Both the position numbers and the translations under genes were made by a program. The notes below the pieces were generated by a model that saw only the letters and a list, made by a program, of their open reading frames with translations, was not told the DNA's origin and made no database searches. Of a stretch of DNA of 64,000 nucleotides, positions 1 through 10,833 are shown piece after piece. The first letter of the stretch is position 1. Every line of letters begins with the position of its first letter. This stretch comes from Bedellia somnulentella (lineage: Eukaryota > Arthropoda > Insecta > Lepidoptera > Bedelliidae), in NCBI GenBank assembly GCA_963576735.1, contig OY755171.1, positions 6,014,001 to 6,078,000 of the forward strand, written 5' to 3'.

Positions 1-61
1 CCATAGACCTAGAGAGTTGACATTTGGTACAGAGGTAGATTTTAATGCCCACATAAAGAAA

Positions 62-294
62 AAACATAACATAACATAAACATAAACGTTCACGCCGAAT
101 ATCCCCGAAGGGGTTGGCAGAGGTACTAATACTTCTGAACATCACGTGACTTTGTCACCTGGTGTTCAGAGTACCCACGTTTTGCATGGACAGTGTACTC
201 ACGTGATAGGGGGCAGGCCTATCGCCGTTTTGTACGAATACACTGTCACATGACTAAGTACAACTCAGCCATGTGGGTTTCCTCACGATGTTTT
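62..294 (-). repeat. SINE Family A, 3' half (A1)
   Basis: Contains the family landmarks CCCCGAAGGGGTTGGCAGAG, two CACGTGA boxes and the CCATGTGGGTTTCCTCACG block. It stops at GATGTTTT, exactly where the hAT-like insertion begins. The missing 5' half continues at 2429. Confidence 0.85.
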
Positions 295-424
295 CAGGGC
301 CGTCTTAAACTAGGCTAGGGCCCTAGGGCACACAAGAATTTGGGGCCCTTTTGGAAAGTAAGAAAAGAAAATCATATTTTTTTTACTTATAAGTATAAGT
401 ATGACTATTTATTATAAGTAGTCA

Positions 425-625
425 TTACTATACATACGAATATTATAATTCGGAATGTTAGTTTGTTTGTTGTTGGTTTGTTGTTCCGTTTCAACGCCGT
501 AACTAGGTACTGAACCGATCGCTTTTTTGTTGACGTATAGTTAGTAGCTTGGATTAAATTATAGGGTACTTTATATCCCAGAAAAAAATATGCTCCCGAG
601 GGAAAACAAAAATATTGTTTGCTAC
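425..625 (-). repeat. Dispersed repeat Family E copy
   Basis: Shares GTTTGTTTGTTGTT, CGTTTCAACGCCGTAACTA and GAACCGATCGCTTT with copies at 1850-2092 and 24000-24232. The shared order of blocks shows a real family. It lies inside the hAT-like element. Confidence 0.6.
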
Positions 626-877
626 CTGGATAGATTAGAGATGGTTCTGTGTGACGTTTAAAACAAGGTAATATATTGCAAACGAATATAAACATAATAA
701 AGTTCGAAGCTAAATGATACGATGCTGGATCTTCGAAAATGAGAAGTTCGCAAGGGTTCCCTCGGGAGCATCACAAAATCTTAACTCATATATGGCCCGT
801 CCCGGACTCGTATCTCAGGTGATTCAAGCTTTTTGTAAACAAAATGTTTGTTTTGTTAGCATAGAATAGCAATATAT

Positions 878-1240
878 ATAACATAAGCGTTCACGCCGTT
901 TATCCCCGAAGGGGATGGCAGAGGTACCAATACTTCTGAACTCACATGGCAGCGCCATCTAGTTTCCAGAGAAGGTACCCACGTTTTGCTTGGACAGTGT
1001 AATCACGTGATAGGGGGCAGGCCTATCGCCGTTTTGTATGAATACACTGTCACATGACTAAGTACAACTCAGCCATGTGGGTTTCCTCACGATGTTTTCC
1101 CTCACCGTTAACCACCATGATAAATTAACCACACATATGACTTTAGAAAAGACAAATTGGTGTAGGCCCGACCCAGGATTGGAACTCACGCCCTTCTGTT
1201 TTCGGGCGGGTGTTCTACCCACTGGACTATCATGTCGTTT
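878..1240 (-). repeat. SINE Family A copy (A2), near full length
   Basis: Complete body plus a tRNA-like head (GATAGTCCAGTGGGTAGAAC; GAGTTCCAATCCTGGG). Its head variable region differs from A1 and A4, and the segment after CTGAA is an alternative form (CATGGCAGCGCCATCTAG), also seen in A7, so two subfamilies are present. It lies inside the hAT-like element. Confidence 0.85.
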
Positions 1241-1269
1241 TAGCAATATATATAATAATAGCAAGCACT

Positions 1270-1840
1270 ATCCCTGCACCTAAAGATGATATTTTATTAA
1301 ACAAAGGTCATTTTGGATGAGTATTTGTACTTACTAAGATATTCTCATTTGTGAACATAGAAACTTGGTACAAAATGGTTTGTTTGATGATTCTTAGCAA
1401 CAATTAAAAAGGACTTTTTGGAACTCAACCCCCAAGGGGTTGATATAGCAACAGATTTTTGTCATTTTTGTATCTAGGAACATAAAACTTGGTGCGATTG
1501 AATTTATGAAATGCATCTATCAATCATTCATGAGCATATACTAACGGCCATAAATTCATATAAAAGGGTAGTCATAGATTCAGAGATAGTAATTCTGTAT
1601 CTGCTTTTGGAAATAATTTGGGAAAAAGGTAGTTAAATAAAGATTGTTAGTGCTGGGTCACCTCGCCTAAAAATCACTTAAAAAGCCTCAATGTCCTTTA
1701 TGTCCTTTACAACGCCCGCGGGAATATAAATATAAAAAACAGAAGTCAAGACAGATAATGTTTCGGTATTTTGAATGTTACCCGGATTCAAAAAACGTAG
1801 TCCACGCGAACGAAGTCGCGGGCAAAAAGCTAGTAATATT
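1270..1840 (+). repeat. Dispersed repeat Family H copy (H1)
   Basis: Matches 12000-12660 and 55018-55555 along much of its length: ATATTCTCATTT(G/T)TGAACATAG, TGGTACAAAATGGTTTGTTT, TCAATGTCCTTTA and GTAGTCCACGCG. Ends AAAAAGCTAGT. No protein is recognised. Confidence 0.65.
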
Positions 1841-1849
1841 AAAAATCGG

Positions 1850-2092
1850 AAATTGAGTTTGTTTGATTGTTTGTTCCGCTTTGACGCCGTTACTACTTAA
1901 CCGATCGCTTTGAAATTTGTCAGACGTATGGTTGGAAGTCCGAATTAAATAAAAGGATTCTTTATTATTATTTAAATGATGTTCCCAAGGAAAGTCGTAG
2001 GAACGAGAAGTTTCTTATAGTTGTGCTTTATACCGCAATTTAACCGAACACCACGCGGGCAGACCCTCGGGCGGAAAGCTAGTCAAATATAA
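1850..2092 (-). repeat. Dispersed repeat Family E copy, full length
   Basis: About 240 bp from AAAAATCGGAAATTGAG to GGGCGGAAAGCTAGT. The inverse orientation is found at 24000-24232. It was placed directly behind H1 in the hAT-like element. Confidence 0.65.
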
Positions 2093-2428
2093 TATGATTT
2101 AATATGTTATTAATGATATACGAACAAGCTTCTTTCGGGATTTCTGTTGAGCTAAATCTTCTATTATATCCTTAAAGTACGAGTAAATTTTTGAAGGATA
2201 TAACTTAATATTGTATGTACTGTACATAATTGACAATTACTTAGTCGTTATTGTAACATTATTTACTGCCATTGGTAACCATAAGGCAAAGGGATATTCT
2301 TGTAGCAATTTCTGATAGAAATATTCTGGGAATAAATGTGTGAGGAAAATTGTCGGTCCATCAGGGCCCCCTGAGATAAGGGGCCCTGGGCACTGGCCCC
2401 GTGTGCCCTTATGGTAAAGACGGTACTG

Positions 2429-2580
2429 GATGTTTTCCCTCACCGTTAACAAACATGATAAATTAACCACACATATGTCTTTAGAAAAGACAAATTGGTG
2501 TAGGCCCGACCCAGGATTTGAACACTAGTCGTTTGCACGATAACCGAGTGTTCTACCCACTGGGCTATCACTGTTGTTCA
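2429..2580 (-). repeat. SINE Family A, 5' half with tRNA-like head
   Basis: Continues A1 after the insertion. The minus strand starts with GATAGCCCAGTGGGTAGAAC (pol III A-box region) and GTGTTCAAATCCTGGG (B box), then the body. It is tRNA-derived, so internal pol III promotion is expected. Confidence 0.85.
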
Positions 2581-2589
2581 TAAATAAAA

Positions 2590-3388
2590 AACTATCAGAA
2601 TAAGGTTTATGGAAGATCTGGACTACCTGCGGTGCTAGTACGATAAGTAATGAAACACGTCGGGGCGCACGAGAAAGACGGTTTTGTCGATGCACCCGAA
2701 GAGAAGATTCGTTTCTCGACCGTCGCTAGCACAGCATGTAAAATAAGCGTACGTTCAAGGGCGTGTGACGTCACTGACCGAACGGTTTCGTGCTTTCTCG
2801 ACGTGGGTAACGACAAGCCTCTTCTTTTGCTAACACAGTGTCACAATAAGGACGGGATATCTCTTCTTTTGACGTTTGGTTGAAGGGAAGTGTCGACGAC
2901 TATTGTCTTGGTCGGGTTGAGGTAACGACAAGGAATATTATCGAAATATTTTATTCAAGTTATCATTATTTTGCTTTCGTTTGGTGTGTTATTTATTAAA
3001 ATTGTATTATATTATATTAGTTATTTGCAAAACCAAATATTTCTGTTTGATATTTCGTTCTATAAGTTTTAAATTCGTAAGTGTATTGTGTAGTATTTGT
3101 TTACGAGTAAGTATTGTCGTCTTTCTTGTTATTTATACAATTGATAACATCATAACAGTTTTGCAAGTGGGTTAAATGTTATTTTTGTTCAAGAATGGCA
3201 GTTCCTTATTATAATTTCCTGTTGGCGAGACGAGCCGGGCGTAAAAGCAAAGGCGTAGCATTCATGATGCTTCAAATCCATTTTCGCTTCCCGACAATGA
3301 ATTGAACATTGGAATTGAGTATTCTTAAACCATTTTTTAAGTTAATTGGGGAAGATAGAAACAGAGATAACCTCTTAAAAAGCCCCAT
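2590..3388. other. No supported gene; GC-rich patch at 2600-2900
   Basis: The first 300 bases are less AT-rich than their surroundings and open in several frames without a family match. The rest is AT-rich; a 36-codon ATG frame at 3194 (MAVPYYNFLLARRAGRKSKG) has no recognisable function. Confidence 0.4.
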
Positions 3389-4099
3389 ATGCAACCCATG
3401 AGAAGAACTGCATTAGTGCTATTGTACTATATTTGTTTACAGTATAGGTATGTCTGTATATTTTGTTTAATGTTTAAAATAAGGTTTAAGATTATACACT
3501 ATGTAATACGTTTGGCTACAAGATGAAAAGGGGTATTTCATATTAGAATACAAGCAGGTATTTGTAAATGAAAGAAAGATATAAATAATAATATTCCTTT
3601 ATTAGAATAAACACAATATACACAGTAATAAAATGTAATATACATACAAAACACCTACTTCCAAAAGGCTAAACAATTACTTCAAGCAACACATCACATA
3701 CATTAGAAGTGTAGCATTATATTATATTATAACTAACCAAAGCAATGTGTTAAAACAGTAACATAAAGCAATACAACAAAAAGTTAATTAAACAAGGCAA
3801 TGTGTTTAAACAGCAATAAGACATTAAATATACAATATTATGCTGCATTTCAGGTATAATAAGAATTATATACATACAATTCAATTAACACCAACTAAAA
3901 TTCATACACATGCTTCACAGCTTAGACAAGAATACTAATACAATTTACCCAATTTTTCAGGTTTCCGATTGCAGATGTGGAGAACCCTGATTTAAGAGAA
4001 ATTGGTTTACCTAACATCCCACAACAGCGTAATTTAAATTTTTTGAGACAAGGTGAAGCAAAGAGAAGATTAATTATTGATTCTCATTTTATTAATTAA
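3389..4099 (+). other. Possible two-exon C-terminal remnant, unidentified protein
   Basis: A 59-nt frame from ATG 3389 (MQPMRRTALVLLYYICLQY) ends at donor GTATGT (3448). A good acceptor (AATTTTTCAG, 3951-3960) continues in the same phase into 46 codons, FPIADVENPDLREIGLPNIP to KRRLIIDSHFIN and TAA at 4099. The joined end vaguely recalls PIF/Harbinger-type nuclease C termini, but I cannot establish it. The intron is very AT-rich. Confidence 0.3.
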
Positions 4100-5560
4100 A
4101 ATTTGTTTTAAAACTCTACCTTCTTTTATTTTGTTGCATTTTTTGAAGCTCTATTAAGTTACGCAGGCGCAGTTAGGGCAATTGTGTTGGCCTCAGATTG
4201 CAGGTATATGAACTTTCTTACATAATTATTATCGAGCAATTTTTGATTCACATTTAATCATTAAATCATTGCTGGTAAACTTAACCTTCTTTTATTGTGC
4301 CGCAATTTTCTAACTCTATTAAACTATGCAGGCACAGCTATTTTACCACAGCATCAGCATTATGCTGGGCAATAAAATTGCCCTAAGGTTGCAATCTATA
4401 TATTGCTTTAGCGATACACTTGATGGCAATATGTTCATATATATGATAACAGGAAATAGGTATTTGAAATAAAAAACAAGGATACGAAAAGAAGACATTT
4501 ATTTATATTATATATATTTATTGTTGAACACAAGTAAAGCCACTTTTGTAAAATCCACACAAAGCAATATCTTAAAATTGTTCAACAGCAACACATAGTT
4601 ATAGTGTAATAGTCTATTAAATGACAATTCAAAGCAATGTTTTAAAACAAACTGCCAAATTAATCCATATTATAATAGTGCATGCAGCTATATAAATATA
4701 TTTTAACCCCAACCGCACAGCTATACAAATAATCGAGGTAGCATTTTAACTTACACAGCAATAATACAAAACTTTATTAAAAACTCACACATAATAAGAG
4801 TTGCATTTAAAGCACTATTGTATCATGCTTGTCTTATTTGATACACTTACTTACAATATGTTACCAATACTGACTAACTAAAATGTTTTTAATTCATCAA
4901 GACATACTCATTTCAGTTACACACAGTATAGTAGTTCACTATTTAACTAGAACTAAATTAGCAAAACAAATTTGCAACTGCAACACTTATATACTATTCA
5001 GAAGCTTCTCGGTCTTATTAGAGGACATTCAAAGTAAGATGGGTATATATATATATGATACTCCTTTTCCGCAATGTTCTGAAAATAAAGAAAATATGCA
5101 TTAGTTACTTCGGTGATTCTAAGTATAATCTAGTCATAACACCTCCATTCATAACCTTACGATTGGGTACAGAGATCATGTGTACTGCTCAACATGGTCA
5201 CCTAACGTTCTTATTTAGGTGTCTATGCCTAGATGAAGCTTTACTTGTACATACATGAACAATACATAATTAAATGAACTGAGAAGTTTTGGCTAGATAT
5301 ATATATCCTGTTTTATACAGAATAATGTGATTTATAGCCATGAGTATAGGTATGGTGTGGCATAGGTAAGTATAAGTGTTATGTTAAGAGTAATATTAAA
5401 TTTTTTGTTTAACTACTTATTTCTTATCATCGTCAATACATACATAGGATCGCGTCAAAAGTTCTCACTGGGGAAGGCAGATACTATCAATCATTACTTT
5501 TAGATTCATATAGCATTCTCTATAGGATTTAGATTGCGAATTGTTTCTTTTTTATTTCTT
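4100..5560. other. AT-rich region with a diverged direct duplication
   Basis: 4107-4205 and 4275-4405 share CTTCTTTTATT, GAA/ACTCTATTAA and ACGCAGGC/ATGCAGGC blocks and look like an old tandem duplication. The rest is low-complexity AT-rich DNA without a supported gene. Confidence 0.4.
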
Positions 5561-5626
5561 GTACGCTATACTTACGACTTGTAAAAAGTGAAATGAAAAC
5601 TTACGATTTTATTAAGTCTCATCCGA

Positions 5627-5790
5627 TCAATGTCGGTTTGCCGGATTCTTTGATCTCCGGATGGGCCTCAAGTTACGAGGGTCCACAGCTCCACATGGTC
5701 TATGTCTATCCACTTGTGCATTGGAGGGATGAAGCCAAATAGTGGCTAAATCGGGGATGGTGTTTTGAGTTTCGAATACACTGGTCTGTA
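5627..5790 (-). other. Possible terminal exon on the minus strand
   Basis: After a TTAACTTTACAG acceptor (about 5791) the minus strand is open for about 54 codons (TSVFETQNTIPDLATIWLHP to KNPANRH, stop at 5627), followed by AATAAA at about 5608. No family recognised and no partner exon found. Confidence 0.25.
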
Positions 5791-6313
5791 AAGTTAAAAA
5801 CATGCACATTAAACTTATACAACACATTTATAATCACTCGCATATTCATAAAGAAACTTATATACTTACTATATCAACAAATAGTACTCCATCCTTGAAA
5901 TCCTTTTATTTATATTTAAAACCGATAGAATAGAAACATAACAAAACAACACGAAACGACCATCTTGTTTATGTGGCAAATAACCTTTGAGTAGTGAAGT
6001 ATATAGAGATTACATAATGTTCTATATAAACTTTTCTGTCAAAATTATGCTTGACGAAATGATTAGCTATTGTGGTCTCTGTCTGACGATAGTATTTTTG
6101 TGGGTGTCATTAAGACCAACACCATTTTAATATTGGCTGGCCACAAGAATCTTATACATAACTATATACAGAATTCGTGGACGAATCCGCCATTTTAGTT
6201 TCAAAGTTTTTTGTTGTCTATGGTTTGATTTGTTTGTAAACATTGAAATTTGGTAGAAAAATAACAATTAATTGTGAAATAAACAGTGGTAAAGTGTTGA
6301 AATTCTGTTAAAA

Positions 6314-6384
6314 ATGGTGAAGTGTTCTATTCTGGCCTGTGGAGCAAACTTAAGCAGGAATCGACCTAATTTAACAATTCACCG
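6314..6384 (+). pseudogene. THAP domain, first exon of P-like transposase
   Basis: ATG opens MVKCSILACGANLSRNRPNL then TIH, the first half of a THAP zinc finger with the C-x4-C pair, followed by donor GGTAAG. THAP fingers bind the transposon ends in P elements. Exon 2 joins in phase 2 after a 271-nt intron. Confidence 0.8.
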
Positions 6385-6655
6385 GTAAGAAATGGGAAAA
6401 CTAATAAATCGACTATTATTATTGTGATTTTATTCTTTAAAGCATCATATAGCAGACTCATATAGCATTTATAGCTAATCCTACTTTAATGGTATACTGA
6501 ATTTTATAGAGTGAAGTGTATTTACAGAGTTTTCAATACTATTTGATATAGATTTATTGAATTTAAGTTTAAGGTTATGTTCAAGATAGGGATGTTTTTT
6601 TATTATCGTCGATGTATTATATCGATATTATATGAAAAAATCCTACTTATTTCAG

Positions 6656-6826
6656 ACTCCCAAAAATTAATCCAAAAGGCGAAAATGGCTAGAAGCAATC
6701 GGAAAGGAAAATATTAGACCAAACATAATAAATATATTTTCACTTCATTTTGTAGAAAGCGATTTTAATAGAACATTAGACGTAACACTGTTAAAGGATG
6801 ACGCTGTGCCCTCAGTAATTCCTCAG
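6656..6826 (+). pseudogene. THAP domain, second exon, frameshifted
   Basis: After acceptor TTTCAG it reads RLPKINPKGE, then a 1-nt loss shifts the frame. The rest reads RKWLEAIGKENIRPNIINIF and LHFVESDF, ending AVPSVIPQ, the AVPTIF-type box that closes THAP domains. The third zinc ligand is also lost: the Cys of the V-C-S-x-H-F motif is Phe (INIFSLHF). A GT donor follows. Confidence 0.8.
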
Positions 6827-7261
6827 GTAAGCTCAGTGTTTTTATAATCTGGTCTGTTGTTGTCTCAAACCCCAGATAATATTCAGCCTTATTTATCTCG
6901 CTCATCTCATGCCTTTTTATCTGACATGGTGTTCCTATACAACTTTTGCTTGAGTTCTATGAAGTTGACTGTTAAATCTAAATCGTTATTGTGTGTTAGG
7001 ATTATGTCCACTGTAACTGTGACTTAAATTTGATTTAATTTTATGTACATGTGATTTAATATACAGATTGTGCCACTCTTCATTTCATTTCAGGAAATAG
7101 ATAATGATAATGTATGTTTCTATTTCTAGTTCTATACATGCCAGTATATACTGCTGGTTGTATGGGATGGTGATCTATAATACATAATGTCTAGAGTACC
7201 CACTTTTTGCATAGGAAATGTGCTCACTTTTAACACATTTTTAATATTGACCTATTACTCT

Positions 7262-7478
7262 ACAATAAGGAGAGGACAACCTCGGAGGACTCATTTGGAT
7301 CTAATAGGGAATGTGGTCAAAAGTTCGAATTATGAGGAATAAAAGAGCATGTTTGAAAAGATTGATGGATGTGAATGAAGCTAGAGATGTTTGCCAGGAT
7401 CGTACACATTGGCGATTGATAGTCTTTGCCTACCGCAATGGGAACTTATGGCTTGCGTATATGTATGTACATACATAT
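7262..7478 (+). repeat. Family D: 3' end of a non-LTR LINE
   Basis: Encodes a decayed tail RGQPRRTHLDLIGNV, then NKRACLKRLMDVNEARDVCQ and DRTHWR, like the C terminus of an RTE-type or related pol protein (I infer the clade loosely). It ends CTACCGCAATGGGAACTTATGG followed by a TATG microsatellite. Inserted in the P-like element. Confidence 0.6.
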
Positions 7479-7479
7479 G

Positions 7480-7720
7480 CTCACGTCACGGCTATATTTC
7501 CTTAGAAGGGGTAGCCAGAGCTAAGGAATTATAAATTCCTCAGCCACTTTTGGAAGTTGAGTGGGGAAAAGATGGTAAAAAATAAAGGTTTTTGGTGATG
7601 GGTCTCCAACCGCATCGCCCAAAAATCCAATAAAAAGCCCCAATACCCTTAGTCGCCTCTTAGGACACCCGTGGGTAGAAAGGGGTAGCGACATTCTAAG
7701 CCGGCACTTCACGGCTATAT
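7480..7720 (-). repeat. Family B repeat copy (B1)
   Basis: Complete copy lying tail to tail with the Family D copy; the two (TATG)n tails meet at about 7460-7490. Landmarks: GGGGTAGCCAGAGCTAAGGAAT, CCACTTTTGGAAGTTGAGTG, GCATCGCCCAAAAATCC and a 5' end with GCCGGCACTTCACGGC. Confidence 0.8.
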
Positions 7721-7870
7721 GTATATGTATGTATGAACACTAAAGTGAAATGCCTCAAGCTGTACGGTACAAGTATTAAATAAGCTCTGATTTAATTCCT
7801 TTTGTATTTAGACAACCTTCAGAAAATCAATAATTGCATAAAAACCCTTTTTACAGTCTGAAGCTTTGGA

Positions 7871-8005
7871 AAAATCAAGAGGCTGGAGCAAAAAGCTGCT
7901 GAAAACAAGAGGCAAATAAAGAACCTCAATGAAACTGTGCGTCGTCAGAAAAATAAAATTAATGATTTCAAGGAAGCTATGGAACATGCTCGGGAAAATA
8001 ATTGA
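7871..8005 (+). pseudogene. Coiled-coil segment of P-like transposase
   Basis: Open frame KIKRLEQKAAENKRQIKNLN continuing to EHARENN and TGA. It is a heptad-like, Lys/Gln/Asn-rich coiled coil of the kind that follows the THAP domain in P/THAP9 transposases and mediates multimerisation. It follows a Family B insertion that separates it from the THAP exons. Confidence 0.65.
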
Positions 8006-8094
8006 TTGAGTAATGACAATTACATAGTTTTAAATCATTGTAAAGGCGTGGAGAACTCATTTAAAGACAATTTCTAAAGTCAAATGGTATTTTT

Positions 8095-8280
8095 ATGGAT
8101 AAGACTTATTCGGAAGAGCTCCGCAAATTTGCTCTCACTTTACATTTTTATTCTCCCAAGGCCTATGATTTTATTCGGTCATCGTTTCAGTCATGTTTAC
8201 CTCATCCTGGCACTTTAAGTAGATGGTATCATAATGTTAATGCAGAGCCAGGATTATTAATTATTAAATATTATTGTTAA
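8095..8280 (+). pseudogene. P-element/THAP9-type transposase N-terminal core fragment
   Basis: Reads MDKTYSEELRKFALTLHFYS, then PKAYDFIR and LPHPGTLSRWYHNVNAEPG. This is the diagnostic Y-S-x-x-L-R-x-F-A-L-T-L-H-x-Y-S-P-x-A-Y block of P-element and THAP9 transposases. After AEPG the frame degenerates and the RNase H-like catalytic core is not found. Confidence 0.85.
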
Positions 8281-8513
8281 AAGCTAACTTTAAGAAAGAA
8301 AATTTTGCAAAATATTATTTACATATATATGCATTTTTAATGGAAAATACCACTGAATCTAGAAAATTGTGCTTTGCAACCAGTTCTGCTGATCACGATG
8401 CCGTTATAAAAACATGCATAGAAATACGCTTCAAATACTTTGGAAAAAAATGTACAGAAAAAATCACATATAGAAATTATTTGAATAAGATTGTTTTATT
8501 TAGGAATGAGTAA
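8274..8513 (+). pseudogene. Probable C-terminal fragment of P-like transposase
   Basis: 79-codon frame ending KTCIEIRFKYFGKK and TYRNYLNKIVLFRNE. It follows directly after the AEPG break and plausibly encodes the transposase C terminus brought close by an internal deletion. Assignment rests on position and a weak resemblance only. Confidence 0.4.
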
Positions 8514-8619
8514 TTTGTTACGCATCGTTACTCAATATTTCTTTTTAATGTTCCTTTCATACATATATTTTTGTCAATAAATATCCATAATATTTTTCGA
8601 CACATTTGGACTAAATAGC

Positions 8620-8795
8620 GAGTGTTCTTAAAAAGGCAGGCGTCAGAAGTATGAAGAATAAAGGGCATGTATGAAAAGATTGTTTGATGCAAACGAAGCT
8701 ACAGAAGTTTGCCAGCATCGTACGAAGTGACGATGGATAGTCTCTGCCTACCTCAAAGGGAACTAAGGGCGTGAGAATATGTATATGTACGTTTA
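8620..8795 (+). repeat. Family D LINE 3' end, second copy
   Basis: Same block as 7311-7475 (GAATAAAGGGCATGTATGAAA, GTTTGCCAGCATCGTAC, GATAGTCTCTGCCTACC), ending GGCGTGAGAATATGTATATG. Lies in the P-like element. Confidence 0.6.
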
Positions 8796-9687
8796 ATAGT
8801 TTTTTTTGCCAAGAGACGGCTACTGCTACTACGTATTTTTCTTTTGTTTTGCCAGTATGATAGATATTTTTGTTAAATGGAACATGATTTTAGACAGTGA
8901 GGTTTATTTAATAAAGTTAAATTATATTTTCTAACTGAAAGGTTTTAGAATAATTTGTTTTTTTTTTAATTATTTTTGTTACCTGTTACATAAATAGTAT
9001 AAGGTTTGCTTTAAAATATTTTTTAAGTATTATTATATGTCCAGAAGTGAGAATAAAGTGTAAATTTTTAATTATTAAGAGTTAATTATTAATATTTCTA
9101 TAATAATAATTAATAATGAAATAATATTTGTATATTTTATTTCTTGAAATGGCCATTTCTGTCACCACTGCTGTTCATTCTGGTTTTTGACAAGCAAACA
9201 AATGGCGCAATAAATGAAGGTTAATAGAATAAAAAACAGTAAACCCACTATTTACAAAGCAAGAGCTCGTTTTTTTTTAATTAGTTACTGGCTTTACGCC
9301 CTCAACGTCACATGTACGGATTGCATGATTTAGGCTGTATCAGATTTAACATGAGAAAGACACTTTTTCTTTATAAAAAAATACGTGTACTAGCCATAGC
9401 TACTATGTTTCAGCAAATACTTTAAGTTTTTTCGAAGCACGAATCGTAATCACCATTTTTATTTTAATAGACCACCCAATGCAGAAATCTAAATATCAAT
9501 TTTTTTTTCTTGATCCTAGGGTTAGCACGATCAAATTCTTTGGCTATAATACCAGCAGATAATCATATTATCGATAAAAAGTATCGATTACTGGCCAACA
9601 CTAGTCGGCCATTTTGGTTTCAAAAATAGGCACGATTTTATGTACTTTATGTTATCTCCATATACTTCACTACTCAAAGCAAATAAC

Positions 9688-10565
9688 CCATAGAATGACA
9701 ACTTCTCTCTGCCATGCCAACGTCAACTTGAAAATTTCTACCTGTTAAAATTTCGTTTACTCAAAGCTGTATAAATGGTATATTATCCATAATGTGTTAT
9801 GAAACGAGAAAAATATAAGAGTGTATTTAATATACCTACATAATCCTCTAAAATGGGTAAAATAATTAGCCGTAAGCAAAGTGGTAGAAAGACACCAACT
9901 AATTTTGAATGAACTCAAATACACACTAAAATAAAAAGTAAAAAACCTAATTGACCGACGGAAAGTGAACGAATAAACGTCTTCTCGGCCATGAAAGATT
10001 TGTCGTCCTCTCTCGACATACAAGACTGTGCTAACAAAAGTGGGAGGAGTCCGAGAATTTCGGAAGCCACGATAGACGAGATATCTCGACTGTTATTACT
10101 TGCTATACTAGCGCCGCTGGTGACGCTGATGAGAAAACATAATAAGAGTACTGCCAAATTATAACAAGCGTATTTACGAGAAATAGTAGTCGATTAACTG
10201 TATTCTACTCAATAAATAAAAATATTCAGTCCAATAATTAATATTATTTATGTACTAGCACTCAGCCGCGGCTTCGCTCACGTTATTTAGCATTAGTACC
10301 AGTACATGTCACTAGATGGCGCTGGCTGTATTTTAAATCCCGGGAGCGTATTTATTTACACATTTAAAAGTGTTTTTCGTGTATTTTAAAGATTTTAGAA
10401 GTCGTTGGGTTAAGCTGACTTAATCTTTAAGATGTAAAGCTTATAAATAAAAGATAAAAAAAAAAAGAAGTCGTTGGGTTTATTTTTATTTGATTTCGCA
10501 AGATAATATAATAAAATGAAAATGTGACCATTCAATCAGTCTACGTCCTGTCAAGAAGAAGTAAA
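9688..10565. other. No supported gene
   Basis: Unique-looking AT-rich DNA. 9950-10150 is less AT-rich and open on the minus strand, but I recognise nothing in it. Confidence 0.35.
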
Positions 10566-10833
10566 ATCCCACCAAAAATATTCTGTCAAAAACTAGCCAA
10601 GTCTCGAAAGAACTGCTTGTTTAGCTCGAAAAAGTAATAAAATCTCTTAAATAAGTGGAGCTTTGTCTACGGTTCCTTACTGTGTACTAAAAATAACTAT
10701 AATAAAAAATAAATCGCAGTAAGGAACCTTCGACTTGGCTCCACTTATTTTAGAGATTTCATTACTTTTTAGAGATAAACAAGCAGCTCTATCGAGACTT
10801 GACCAGTTTTTTACAGAATCTTTTTGGTGGGAT
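10566..10833. mobile_element. Fold-back element with 117-bp arms
   Basis: Arms 10566-10682 and 10717-10833 are inverted copies (about 85-90% by eye) around a 34-nt AT-rich loop. The outer ends read ATCCCACCAAAAA; the inner ends GGTTCCTTACTG. No clear target duplication. Likely a MITE or fold-back transposon. Confidence 0.75.

Larger units (their letters stand above)
295..2428. mobile_element. hAT-like non-autonomous element inside SINE A
   Basis: Begins CAGGGCCGTCTT and ends with the inverse of CAGTACCGTCTT. Both sides carry the 8-bp duplication GATGTTTT (287-294, 2429-2436). CAGGG-type ends and 8-bp duplications are typical of hAT transposons. No transposase is seen: the 2.1 kb interior is filled with copies of Family E, A, H and E again. 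Excising it rebuilds a continuous SINE A. Confidence 0.65.
5985..9679 (+). mobile_element. P-element-like DNA transposon, degenerate
   Basis: The 3.7 kb element is bounded by the perfect 8-bp duplication CAAATAAC (5977-5984 and 9680-9687). Its terminal inverted repeats of about 38 bp begin CTTTGAGTAGTGAAGTATAT, with roughly three mismatches. An 8-bp duplication and TIRs of this size are characteristic of the P superfamily, and the interior encodes a broken THAP-type transposase, which confirms the class. It carries nested Family B and D copies at 7262-7720 and another D copy at 8620-8795. The central catalytic region of the transposase appears to be missing. Confidence 0.9.
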
